Positions 8,024-15,829 of a stretch of 29,153 bases of DNA are shown here, in pieces. Origin of the DNA: CAYZXT01 sp964482515 (GTDB lineage: Bacteria; Elusimicrobiota; Elusimicrobia; FEN-1173). The stretch spans positions 1 through 29,153 of the forward strand of contig CAYZXT010000033.1 in assembly GCA_964482515.1 (NCBI GenBank). Direction: 5' to 3'. A model generated the notes under the pieces. It worked only from the letters and a program-made list of their open reading frames with translations, did not search any database and was not told the DNA's origin. Every line of letters begins with the position of its first letter. Positions within the stretch are counted from its first letter, which is position 1. The position numbers and the translations under genes are program-made.

Positions 8024-8431
8024 TCAGTCCTTCCCGAGCAGCGTGATGTCGACCACGCCGCTCCGCTTGGCCGCGTCCATCACCCAGACCGTCCGGCCGT
8101 GCTCCACGTTCTTGTCGGCGGAGAGGAGCAGCCGTTTCTTGGCCGATTGCTCCACCATCCCGCCCAGCACCTGCTCGAAATCCGTTTCCGGCACCGCGCG
8201 CTGCGTGCCGCCCTTGTCCCGGATCGACAAACCCTTGGGCGTCAGGCTCACGACGATGTTTTCCTGCGGCGTCGAGAGGCCGTATTTCTTCAGGGTCTGG
8301 CGCTTCACGTCGATGCCGTGGATCATGGACAGGGGCATGGTCACCATGAAGATGAGCACCAGCACCAGGCTCACGTCCACCAGAGGCGTGATGTTGATTC
8401 CGTGGATGTTGTCCTGCTCGGTCTCGGACAT
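8024..8431 (-). CDS. exbD: ExbD/TolR-family proton-channel protein (first copy)
   Basis: A 135-residue ExbD/TolR protein. INITPLVDVSLVLVLIFMVT at residues 12-31 is its single transmembrane segment and keeps the channel aspartate, Asp19. The periplasmic region reads IVVSLTPKGLSIRDKGG and then KRLLLSADKNVEHGRTVWVMDAA. It follows the ExbB gene by 8 bases and precedes the second exbD by 3. Tandem exbD copies behind one exbB occur in several Gram-negative TonB loci, for example in Xanthomonas. The Myxococcus gliding motor AglR-AglQ-AglS also has one TolQ-like and two TolR-like proteins. Which of these this set resembles functionally cannot be decided from these two genes alone. Confidence 0.93.
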   Translation of the reverse strand: MSETEQDNIHGINITPLVDVSLVLVLIFMVTMPLSMIHGIDVKRQTLKKYGLSTPQENIVVSLTPKGLSIRDKGGTQRAVPETDFEQVLGGMVEQSAKKRLLLSADKNVEHGRTVWVMDAAKRSGVVDITLLGKD

Positions 8432-8439
8432 GGGATCCT

Positions 8440-9102
8440 CTAGCCGTTCGCCGCTTCCTCAGCCACGAAAGCGCGCAGCTTCGCGGCCTTGGGCTGCTTT
8501 TCCGTCTTGATGAGCAGCATCATTTCCCGGGACAGGACTTCCATTTCGAAGACGATTCCCCGGACCCTTTTGTTGAAGAAGTTGTACGCCAGAACGGCCG
8601 GGATGGCCACGGCCAGACCCGCGGCCGTTCCCCACAACGCCGCCGCCACGCCGCTGGACACCACGTTGGGACCCGCCGCGCCCGAGCCCGCCAGGTTATG
8701 GAAGGACTCGATGATGCCGAGTACGGTCGCCAGCAGTCCGATGAAGGGCCCGATGCTGGCCATGGTGCCGAAGTCGGAAAGGCCTTTTTCCAGGCGCTGC
8801 TTCTGACGCGTCTGGGTGATGCTGAGGAGCTCGCGCAATTCCCCCTCGTTCAGCTGCCGGTTGTTGACGGCCGCCGCGGCCAGGATCCACAGCGGAGGGT
8901 CCGATGCGCGCTGGCCCTTTGATAGAGGTTTCCCTTTCCGGGTTTCGTCCAGGATCTCTTCCGCGTTCGCCCGGATCTTCCGGAAGAATTGGAACCGCAC
9001 GATGGCGAGCGTCACGCCGTAAATGGACATGACCGCCAGGATCCCCATGATGAGGGCGCCGTACCAGCTTGCAACGCTTTGTTCTATGCCGAAGGTATTC
9101 AT
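8440..9102 (-). CDS. exbB: MotA/TolQ/ExbB-family proton-channel protein
   Basis: A 220-residue inner-membrane protein with three predicted helices. The first (residues 14-35) is near the periplasmic N-terminus. The second and third contain the family signatures SIGPFIGLLATVLGIIESF and VAAALWGTAAGLAVAIPAVLAYN. It forms the pentameric stator around the ExbD dimer and uses the proton gradient to drive TonB or a TolA/Glt-like partner. A GGGAGG Shine-Dalgarno stands 6 bases before the ATG. It lies 33 bases after the TPR gene, inside the operon 12171-3363. The short cytoplasmic loop fits ExbB/TolQ rather than flagellar MotA. Confidence 0.94.
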   Translation of the reverse strand: MNTFGIEQSVASWYGALIMGILAVMSIYGVTLAIVRFQFFRKIRANAEEILDETRKGKPLSKGQRASDPPLWILAAAAVNNRQLNEGELRELLSITQTRQKQRLEKGLSDFGTMASIGPFIGLLATVLGIIESFHNLAGSGAAGPNVVSSGVAAALWGTAAGLAVAIPAVLAYNFFNKRVRGIVFEMEVLSREMMLLIKTEKQPKAAKLRAFVAEEAANG

Positions 9103-9135
9103 TTTGTTCCTCCCGATAGGGCGTCGACGCCGACG

Positions 9136-12100
9136 TCAGGGCATCGCATTGGTTTGCTGCGAAATCGAACTGATGCGGAGCTGGGCCGCCTTCACCCATT
9201 CCGCTTTGCCTTCGCTCACCGCGATCTTCTCATAGATCTTCACGGCGTCGTCGAAGCGTTTCTTCTGCTCGTACAAATAGGCGAGCTGGGCCAACCCGGC
9301 CAGGCGGAGGTCGCTGGCGGCCGGCTCCATGCCGAGGAGTTTCTGGTATGCCGCGACGGCCTGGTCTTCCCTGCCCGCGGCCTTGTAGCACTCGGCCATG
9401 ACGTTGATCGCCTGCAGCTGAACGTCCGCCGAGCCCGGGTCCTTCAGGACCTGCGCCAAGTACTTCACCGCCGCGTCGTGGTTCTCGGATTTCTTCGAAA
9501 GGACCGCCGCGGCCATCAGCGATTCGCGGACCTGCTCCTTGTTCTTGGAAACCTTGGCGAACTCGCCGTACGACGAAGCCGCGTTGTCGAGCTGCCCTAA
9601 ATTCTCGAAGCACAGGGCCATGTTGTAATGGAGGTTGGCCCGCACGTCGTCCGCCATTTTCTTCGGCAGGGCCGCGCGGAAGACCTGCACCGCTTCCTGG
9701 AATTTTTCCTGGGCGAAGTAGAGCGAGCCGAGGCGGAAGGCGGCGTCCACGGACGTGGACTTCGCCGAGAACTGTTCGAGGATGTGCCGGTATTGGATCA
9801 TGGCCTTCTCGGGTTCCTTCAGATTCTCATAGGCCTGCCCCAGGCGGTACAGGGCGTCCAGCGCCAGGGCGTCCTTCGGATAGTCCTGCACGAACTGCTC
9901 GAACTCCGAGGCGGCGCGGTTCCACTTCTTCTGGTCCACGGCCATCTGCCCGAGCTTGAAGCGCGCGCTCGGCGCATAGGGGCTCTTGGGGAATTTCTCC
10001 AGGAACTCCACCAGCTTGTCGGGATCGCCCGCTTCGCCTCGGCGGTAATAGATCATCTCCAGCTGGCTTTGCGCGTCCTTGAAATTGTCCGCGTCCGGAT
10101 ATTTCTTCAGATAGGCGGCGTACACCTTGATGCCCGCCTCGTCGTCCTTGCCGTTGAAATCGGACTGCATCTCCTGCCACATCGCGACCTGCGCGTACTT
10201 GGAACCGGGCCAGAGGGTCTGGAAGCGTTTGAAGTAGTTGGCGGCGTCGGCGAACTTGCCGGCCTTGAAATAGAGGTCGCCGATGTTGAGGTAGGCTTCC
10301 TGGGCCAGCGGGTGCTCGGGATAGTCCTTGATGCAGCGGTCCCAGGACTCGATGGCGGAGCCGAAGACTTTTTTCTGGTGGTAGGAAACGCCCATCAGGT
10401 AACGCGCTTCCGGCGCGCGGCTGTCCTTGGGATTGTCCTTCAGGAAAGCGTCCAGGTGGGAGAGGGCCTTGTTGTAGTCCTTGGCGTTGAAATAGCTCAT
10501 GGCCGAAACGTAGGCGGCCTGGACCGCCAGGGATTTCTCGGTCTTCTTGTTTTCGATCAGTTCGTCCGCGACGCTCCGCGCCTTGTCGTATTTCTGCGTC
10601 TCCACCAGGCAGACGGCCAAGTGCAATTTTGCCGACGGGGACAGAGGATGGTCGGCGAAATCCACCGACACCCGCTCGAAGAACGGGACGGCTTCCTTGA
10701 ATTTGTCCATCTGGAAATAGGCCTTGCCGATGAAGTAATGCGATTGCCCGCGCCAGTAGGGGCTGACGGAAGAATAGTTGCCGCTGAAAATCTTCAGGGC
10801 GGAGTGGGCCGCCGTGGTGAGCTGGTCGGGTTTGTTCGCCTTCGTGTAGGCGATGCCCATCAGCGCCAGGGCCGCTTCGGAGAGAACGCTGTAGGGCGAC
10901 CGGATCAGCATCTGTTCAAACTGCTGTCCCGCCTCCTCCCATTTGCCCTCCTCGAAGAGCCGCGCGCCCGACAGGAACTGGGCCAGGGGGCGCTGGGAGC
11001 TCGACGGAAACTTCTCTTCCAAAGCCTTCAGGCATTGGTCGAAGGATTTCGGCTGTTTCAATTTGATGTGCACCCAGCCCTTCCGGACCAAAGCCGAGGC
11101 GGCCAGCGCCGGGAAATCGCTCCGCTCCGACACTTTTTGGAAATAATCCGCCGCGTCCGCCAGGTTTTCCTGCTCGGTGAGGGCGCAGCCTTTCAGGAAC
11201 CAGGCGTGGACTTTGACTTCGTCCTTCGCGCCTTCGGCCAGGGCCTGGTTCGCCGCGGACAAGGCCTTCGCCGGCTCGCGGGTCAACAGATAACAGGCCG
11301 CCAAACGGAGATAGGCGTAGGAACAAAGAGGGCTGGACGGATAGCGATCGATGAACGTTTGGAATTGTGTCGATGAGACGTTGAAGTTTTTCTTCTGGAA
11401 AAAGCTTTCCGCCTTCAGGAAGCTGGCGGACTCCGCGTAGGTGCCGGCCCGGTCGACGGTCACTGTCTTGAGCGCGTCCGCCGCGTCGTCGTACAGTTTC
11501 AGGGCGAAGAAGGAAAGTCCGCGGTAATAGGCGCCCATGTCTTCGTCGATCCCCTGCAGGACGCGGGTCCCCTCGTTGTATTCCTTCAAATAATAGGAAA
11601 CGATGCCGAACTTCTCCCGCACGCGGGGGATCCGCGCGAAGTGCGCGTAGCGCCCCGTCAGGTGGTTCCGCTGCTCATCCGCCATGCCCCATTCGCCGGC
11701 GCGCATATGCAGCTGTGTCAGCCACTCCATGGCGTCGGGGACCAGGGCGGATTGCGGAAAGCGCTTCACCATGTTGTCCCAGGCGCCCTTGGCGGAATTA
11801 TAGGCGCCGACATTATAGTAGGACTCGCCGAGCCGGAAGGCGGCGCTGTCGGCCAACTCGTTCTGCGGAAATTCGTTCAGGAATTTTTCGTAGCGGACCG
11901 CCGCGGACTTATAGTCTCCCGCCTGGAACATTTCCTCCGCCTGCATATAGCGGATGTTGGCGGTTTTGGGATGCTGGGGATAATTCAGGAGGAATTTCTC
12001 CATCAGTTTCTGGGTGGAAGGCGATCCCAAATCCTGCTGGGCGGCCTGGCTGACCTGGCGCCAAAGGGTCTCTTCCTCTGTATGGTCGGAAGGCGGTTTG

Positions 12101-12171
12101 GCGGCTTGGATGGGCCTTCCGAACCCCAAAAGCCCGATTATTGTTAAGAAAGTTATCGTAGTGTTTTTCAT
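9136..12171 (-). CDS. Large periplasmic tetratricopeptide-repeat protein
   Basis: A 1011-residue exported protein made almost wholly of TPR units, the first gene of the eight-gene envelope operon. The N-terminal signal peptide is MKNTTITFLTIIGLLGFGRPIQA. From about residue 45 to the end there are many 34-36-residue helical hairpins of the YbgF/BamD type, for example NELADSAAFRLGESYYNVGAY and HPLAQEAYLNIGDLYFKAGKF, many ending in FP or YP turns. No transmembrane helix or lipobox is visible. TPR proteins also accompany ExbBD/TonB in Vibrio TonB2 (TtpC) and the Myxococcus Glt/Nfs complexes. It probably acts as a periplasmic scaffold between the ExbB-ExbD-TonB engine and outer-membrane partners. 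The A-rich region before the ATG has no clear Shine-Dalgarno. Confidence 0.88.
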   Translation of the reverse strand: MKNTTITFLTIIGLLGFGRPIQAAKPPSDHTEEETLWRQVSQAAQQDLGSPSTQKLMEKFLLNYPQHPKTANIRYMQAEEMFQAGDYKSAAVRYEKFLNEFPQNELADSAAFRLGESYYNVGAYNSAKGAWDNMVKRFPQSALVPDAMEWLTQLHMRAGEWGMADEQRNHLTGRYAHFARIPRVREKFGIVSYYLKEYNEGTRVLQGIDEDMGAYYRGLSFFALKLYDDAADALKTVTVDRAGTYAESASFLKAESFFQKKNFNVSSTQFQTFIDRYPSSPLCSYAYLRLAACYLLTREPAKALSAANQALAEGAKDEVKVHAWFLKGCALTEQENLADAADYFQKVSERSDFPALAASALVRKGWVHIKLKQPKSFDQCLKALEEKFPSSSQRPLAQFLSGARLFEEGKWEEAGQQFEQMLIRSPYSVLSEAALALMGIAYTKANKPDQLTTAAHSALKIFSGNYSSVSPYWRGQSHYFIGKAYFQMDKFKEAVPFFERVSVDFADHPLSPSAKLHLAVCLVETQKYDKARSVADELIENKKTEKSLAVQAAYVSAMSYFNAKDYNKALSHLDAFLKDNPKDSRAPEARYLMGVSYHQKKVFGSAIESWDRCIKDYPEHPLAQEAYLNIGDLYFKAGKFADAANYFKRFQTLWPGSKYAQVAMWQEMQSDFNGKDDEAGIKVYAAYLKKYPDADNFKDAQSQLEMIYYRRGEAGDPDKLVEFLEKFPKSPYAPSARFKLGQMAVDQKKWNRAASEFEQFVQDYPKDALALDALYRLGQAYENLKEPEKAMIQYRHILEQFSAKSTSVDAAFRLGSLYFAQEKFQEAVQVFRAALPKKMADDVRANLHYNMALCFENLGQLDNAASSYGEFAKVSKNKEQVRESLMAAAVLSKKSENHDAAVKYLAQVLKDPGSADVQLQAINVMAECYKAAGREDQAVAAYQKLLGMEPAASDLRLAGLAQLAYLYEQKKRFDDAVKIYEKIAVSEGKAEWVKAAQLRISSISQQTNAMP

Positions 12172-12210
12172 AGTTTTTTTACCGTAAAATTAATCATTTT
12201 GTTGTACCTA

Positions 12211-12239
12211 AGTCTTGTCGCTGAATCCCTATTTGTCAA
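12211..12239 (-). promoter_or_regulatory. Possible promoter of the TPR-Exb-TonB operon
   Basis: On the minus strand a perfect TTGACA box (12239-12234) is followed after 17 bases by AAGACT (12216-12211), a weak -10 match. An AT-rich stretch lies upstream, resembling an UP element. This is the only gap of note (114 bases) ahead of the operon. The start would lie about 35-40 bases before the ATG at 12171. Confidence 0.4.
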
Positions 12240-12285
12240 GGACTTTTACATAAAGGAAAAGAAAATTTACACACTCGACTACGGC

Positions 12286-14769
12286 CTAAAAATCATACAC
12301 ATAGGAAACCCCCAAACGCCAGACCTCGGGATCCTTCAATCCGGCATGCAAGCTGGTTTCTGAAAAGAAAATATTGATGATCTTCTTCTCCCCGACCTGT
12401 CTTCCGATCTGAAAAAGGGCCGTGTGGAGGACCGGAGTGTCAAAGAAATATCTCGGCTCGAATGAATATTGCGCCAGCGCCTTATAGCGACCGGCCTGAA
12501 CGAAGAGCCGGGATTCGGATTCCCATTTATCGAGCCCGTACCATTTGTAGTGGTGCCGGGTAAGGTCTTCGGATAAGGAAAAGCGGAACTTCGGCCGTAG
12601 CACCTCGAAGCCCGTCCGCCCGGTGTAGGATTGCCGGTAGAGCTTGTCCCCCAACGCCCACTGCGACGCCCAGGCGGCGCCCACGTTCACCGAATCGCGC
12701 CCCATGTAATGCGTATAGTCGAGGTTGCCGCTCCAGCGCCGGCCGTAGAGGCTGGAATCATAATCCGATCCGTAGAAATTCAGGCTGCCTTTTTTAAAAC
12801 TGAGGAACTGGCCCACGGTCCAATAATCGTTCCGATAAGAGCTCCCGCCCGTTTTCACGAGCACGTCCGAATCCTCCCGGCGGAACTCTCCGTAAACTTT
12901 CCACGCGGGAGTGAACGCGAGGGAGGGAGACATCCGAGTGATGCGCCGGTCCTGGTAGCGGCGGGGATCGCCCAGGGAGCGGTAGTTCTCCCCCGCGTTC
13001 TCATAGCTCAGGTCCAGCTTTCCTTTTTTTCCGCCGACCACGCTCCGCAGCCTCCAATCCTTGTCCACCGTCCAGGGGCGGCCGTCCTTATTCTCGCGGA
13101 AGTAGCTGACGCCCATGGTCCCCGACAACTGGAGCAACGGGTCCCATTTATAGTTCACGTCCAGGAGGCTGGTGCCGTGCCGTTCTCCCAGGGCCTCCTC
13201 GGCCAGGGCCATGGCGCTGTCCGGGTCGGTCGGTATGAAAAAATCCTCTCCGAAGATTTCCTGAAGAAAATCGTCCGTGTAATTGCTGGAGGAAATCCCC
13301 CTTACGCGGTTGATGAAATAATATTGGCCCAGCGTAACGCCGAGGCGCTGCCGGTCCGACATCTCCCAATCCACGCCGGTTTCTCCCGAGACCATGTCCT
13401 GGACGTATTCCACGGTCTGGCTGAACAGCGCCGTGGACATGAACACGGAAAAATTATTGCGGCCGTACTGGGCCTTGGCCGTCCATTCCGGGTCCGCCGT
13501 TTTTTCGCCGTAGGAATCGTTGGAGTGGCTCAGGGAAGCGAAGTTCATCAGTTCATACTGTCCGTTGAGGCTGGCCATTTGGATATATTCGCGGCCGCCG
13601 CGGAGCTCCAGTTTCGGGAAACCCCAATGCAGGCTGCCGTTCACGGCGCGGGCGTTGGGCCCGACCTTTTCGAATTCCCCTTTGCCTTCCAGGGGGGCGC
13701 CCAGAAAACCGCCCTTGAGGCCCACCAAAGTCCTTCCGCCCAGATGGTCTGTATCCGACGTATCCGGCAAACGCCGCGGCATGTTCGTGAAAAAATCCCG
13801 GACGGAATCGTACACTTCTTCGTCCGGCGCGGGGTAAGAAGGCACGGGCGTTTGGTAGTAGGCCGACATTTCTTCGACGCTGAAGCTGAGGGGTTCGGGA
13901 TGATATCCCATCAACCGGAGGGGCGCCGCTTCCGGCGGTTGGATCCCCTTCAGCCTCCCGTATTGCGCGGGGAGCATGAGGACCTGGCGCTGCCGGTCCC
14001 ATTGGGCCTCGATGCCGAACACGTCGGACACCGACGCGACGGACAGATAGGGCGAACCTTCCATCAGCACCACGGGATCGTCGAGGAATTTATACCGTTC
14101 GTTTCGCTTGTAGATCCAATTTTCGCCCACGCGGACCTGCAGGATGCTGAAGTCCGGCATCACCAGGTTGTAGACGTTGGCCTGGGAAGAATAGAGGACC
14201 ACGCCGAGGTGCTTGGCCAGGTCCTCGATGGACACCCAGGTTTTTTGGTTTCTCGATTGACGCCGCAGCGAAACGGGTCGGAGCCCCGACGAGCCGCCCT
14301 CCGAAGCCGGACCTTTCACTTCGAGGATTTTTTTCTGCAGATGATAGGCGAAGGGCCGGCCGAAGATTTCCGGGAGGACTTCCAACGGCAGCATGAGGTG
14401 GGTCCCGATGAAGTAGGCTTCATAGGTGAAAGGTTCATCGCGCCATTTGCCCTTGTTTCCCTTGCGCGTCCGCACCCGTTCGTTTTTCACGTCGAAAGCC
14501 TGCGTGTAGGTTGAAAAGCGGATTTCAAGAATGTCTTCTTTAAGCACCGTCGTCAGTCCCAGGGATTTCGCCACGGCGCCCACGTCCACCCAAAGCCCGC
14601 CCTTTTTTTCCTGGGCTTCGATCTGGGTTTCGGTTTCGGCGACTTTCAACAGGACCGTTGATTGCGCTTCCAAAGGACCCGGTCCCATAAACAGGAAAGC
14701 GAGAAAGACGAAAAAGACCCAGGGAGAGACATTTCGTCTCTCCCCGGGTGTCGTCGTCGATCGAAACAT
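12286..14769 (-). CDS. Predicted outer-membrane beta-barrel protein with two stalk-like N-terminal domains
   Basis: An 827-residue exported protein. After a basic start, residues 17-36 (WVFFVFLAFLFMGPGPLEAQ) form a signal peptide. Residues 40-150 and 165-270 resemble paired copper-amine-oxidase-N-like (stalk) domains: LWVDVGAVAKSLGL, LMLPLEVLPEIFG, WVSIEDLAKHLGVVL and PYLSVASVSDVFGI. A linker rich in Pro, Tyr and Asp follows. From about 345 to the end there are many alternating Tyr/Trp-rich strands, and the chain ends in VSYVYDF; a final Phe is a barrel-assembly signal. No known family comes to mind for the barrel. The gene lies 32 bases after the Pro/Asp-repeat protein gene and has no strong Shine-Dalgarno. 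It could anchor or export that protein or a polysaccharide; both are inference. Confidence 0.75.
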   Translation of the reverse strand: MFRSTTTPGERRNVSPWVFFVFLAFLFMGPGPLEAQSTVLLKVAETETQIEAQEKKGGLWVDVGAVAKSLGLTTVLKEDILEIRFSTYTQAFDVKNERVRTRKGNKGKWRDEPFTYEAYFIGTHLMLPLEVLPEIFGRPFAYHLQKKILEVKGPASEGGSSGLRPVSLRRQSRNQKTWVSIEDLAKHLGVVLYSSQANVYNLVMPDFSILQVRVGENWIYKRNERYKFLDDPVVLMEGSPYLSVASVSDVFGIEAQWDRQRQVLMLPAQYGRLKGIQPPEAAPLRLMGYHPEPLSFSVEEMSAYYQTPVPSYPAPDEEVYDSVRDFFTNMPRRLPDTSDTDHLGGRTLVGLKGGFLGAPLEGKGEFEKVGPNARAVNGSLHWGFPKLELRGGREYIQMASLNGQYELMNFASLSHSNDSYGEKTADPEWTAKAQYGRNNFSVFMSTALFSQTVEYVQDMVSGETGVDWEMSDRQRLGVTLGQYYFINRVRGISSSNYTDDFLQEIFGEDFFIPTDPDSAMALAEEALGERHGTSLLDVNYKWDPLLQLSGTMGVSYFRENKDGRPWTVDKDWRLRSVVGGKKGKLDLSYENAGENYRSLGDPRRYQDRRITRMSPSLAFTPAWKVYGEFRREDSDVLVKTGGSSYRNDYWTVGQFLSFKKGSLNFYGSDYDSSLYGRRWSGNLDYTHYMGRDSVNVGAAWASQWALGDKLYRQSYTGRTGFEVLRPKFRFSLSEDLTRHHYKWYGLDKWESESRLFVQAGRYKALAQYSFEPRYFFDTPVLHTALFQIGRQVGEKKIINIFFSETSLHAGLKDPEVWRLGVSYVYDF
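14711..14748 (-). terminator. Terminator-like hairpin inside the 5' end of the barrel gene
   Basis: In the minus-strand transcript a 13-bp stem, including one G-U pair, joins 14748-14736 with 14730-14718 around a GAAAU loop. It is followed by TCTTTTTCG. It has the form of an intrinsic terminator but starts about 20 bases inside the coding sequence beginning at 14769. It may attenuate transcription between the Pro/Asp-repeat gene and the barrel gene. Confidence 0.5.
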
Positions 14770-14801
14770 TTGAGCGCGCTGAGGTCCGGCTTACGCGGAA
14801 A

Positions 14802-15491
14802 TCAGCGTCCGCATTTCTTGCCTTTGTGCCGGCGGTGATCCCCGCAATGCTTCTTTTGCGGTTTCGGCTTGCAATCTTCTTTGGGCGGCTTCGGTTTGTC
14901 GCAATGCGTCGGCTTCGGCTCGCACCGCGGCTTCGGCTTGCAGTTATGATGGCCGGAATTTCCGTGCTCGCATCGCTGCCAGCTGCCGAAGTTGCACCCG
15001 ATCTCGCGGCCGTGGGCCTTCAGGCGCGCCACGAATTCATGGCGGGGTAGACCCAGGCCTTTCAACTGATCGGCAAAGATCTTAAGCTGCTCGCGGCAGG
15101 TTCCCGTCTGATCGTCGTCGTCCGGAGGCGGCGGGGGCGGATCATCATCTCCCGGGGGCGGAGGAGGGGGCGGATCGTCATCTCCCGGGGGCGGCGGCGG
15201 AGGCGGATCGTCATCTCCCGGAGGCGGCGGGGGCGGCGTCACGACGTTGCATCCCGCCGACGTCAACGTGTTGTCCATCTCCATCGTCAGCTGCTGAAGC
15301 TGCATATCATAGCTTGCCCGGATCGCGCTGATTTCCATGGGATCGGTAGTCTGGCTGAGGGCGGCGTCCGTGTCTCGCTTCAAGGCGAGCATTCTGTCCT
15401 GATAGCTCTGGCGGATGTCAGTACAGATGTCCGCGAAAACCAACCCAGAGAAGCAGAACAGGGTTGCTACCAGAAGTAGTGTCTTTTTCAT
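14802..15491 (-). CDS. Secreted Pro/Asp-repeat protein with Cys/His/Lys-rich tail
   Basis: A 229-residue exported protein with no family I recognise. The signal peptide is MKKTLLLVATLFCFSGLVFA. Residues 21-80 form a helical segment bounded by two cysteines (ICTDI and SAGCN). Residues 84-127 are tandem PPPPPPPGDDD repeats. A short domain with two more cysteines follows, and the last 60 residues are rich in Lys, Pro, Cys and His (HHNCKPKPRCEPKP). Several Cys/His clusters could bind metal or form disulphides. An AGGAG element 7 bases before the ATG supports the start. It probably shares a transcript with the outer-membrane barrel gene downstream. The polyproline run would act as a stiff spacer, perhaps through the wall; this is inference. 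Confidence 0.75.
   Translation of the reverse strand: MKKTLLLVATLFCFSGLVFADICTDIRQSYQDRMLALKRDTDAALSQTTDPMEISAIRASYDMQLQQLTMEMDNTLTSAGCNVVTPPPPPPGDDDPPPPPPPGDDDPPPPPPPGDDDPPPPPPDDDDQTGTCREQLKIFADQLKGLGLPRHEFVARLKAHGREIGCNFGSWQRCEHGNSGHHNCKPKPRCEPKPTHCDKPKPPKEDCKPKPQKKHCGDHRRHKGKKCGR
15112..15236. repeat. 33-bp tandem repeat coding PPPPPPPGDDD
   Basis: About three and a half copies of a 33-base unit, imperfect at third codon positions, lie within the Pro/Asp-repeat gene. The DNA is a C/G-rich proline-codon run separated by a short block carrying GGAGATGA or a close variant on the coding strand. Copy number may vary between strains. Confidence 0.85.
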
Positions 15492-15784
15492 GGCAGGCTC
15501 CTTTGCGCATCATTTGACGCTGAGGGCTTCGCACGTTGTCGGACGGAGAATGAGGACTTGGTTGCTCCCTAACGTACCCCCGGAACCCGCCATTTTCAAG
15601 TAAATTGTTAAGGATATTTACGTTGTTTTCCGTCGGTAAACAGGAATAGATTGAGTAATCAGTAGGATTGAACAGGGTTCTGTATCAAGAAAATATTTAT
15701 TTATGTTAAAAAAATTATCATTCCCGACTGCCCGGAGGAATTTTTCCTCCAACTTCGGTTCCATCCGTTATTTTCCGACCCAGC
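15492..15784. other. AT-rich divergent intergenic region
   Basis: This gap separates the minus-strand Pro/Asp-repeat gene from the plus-strand metal-efflux cluster and holds no convincing gene. It contains a candidate minus-strand promoter at 15571-15599. An AT-rich block lies at 15685-15720. A 7-bp hairpin pairs 15734-15740 with 15744-15750 (loop TTT) without a T-tract beside it. Confidence 0.6.
15571..15599 (-). promoter_or_regulatory. Possible promoter of the Pro/Asp-repeat gene
   Basis: On the minus strand TTGAAA (15599-15594) and TACGTT (15576-15571) are separated by 17 bases. The -35 box is good and the -10 box matches only in part. The expected start is about 75 bases before the ATG at 15491. 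Confidence 0.3.
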
Positions 15785-15813
15785 TTGACCGCGGTCACGT
15801 TCCCTGATATTCT
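15785..15813 (+). promoter_or_regulatory. Promoter of the heavy-metal efflux cluster
   Basis: TTGACC (15785-15790) and TATTCT (15808-15813) are spaced by 17 bases, a good sigma70-type promoter. Transcription should start near 15820, leaving a leader of only about 10 bases before the ATG at 15830, with AGGA inside it. The normal 17-base spacing argues against a MerR/CueR-type promoter, which usually has 19-20 bases. Confidence 0.6.
15786..15797. promoter_or_regulatory. Perfect 12-bp palindrome overlapping the -35 box (candidate operator)
   Basis: TGACCGCGGTCA is its own reverse complement and covers five of the six -35 bases, where a repressor would block RNA polymerase. No regulator gene lies beside it in the window. 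It could equally be a chance palindrome. Confidence 0.45.
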
Positions 15814-15829
15814 TGTTATAGGAATCCCA

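Noticed and set aside
9628..11376. 582-codon plus-strand frame opposite the TPR protein
   Set aside because: Repetitive Leu/Val/Gly/His pattern is the mirror of TPR codons; no domain or ribosome site.
12631..14514. 627-codon plus-strand frame opposite the barrel gene
   Set aside because: No recognisable domain, His/Arg/Val-rich shadow composition; the minus-strand frame has a signal peptide and barrel strands.
15112..15236. CRISPR-like array
   Set aside because: The 33-base repeats are contiguous, in frame, have no unique spacers and encode PPPPPPPGDDD.
15785..15813. CueR/MerR-type copper promoter
   Set aside because: The spacer is 17 bases rather than the 19-20 of MerR-family promoters, and the palindrome lies on the -35 box rather than within the spacer.
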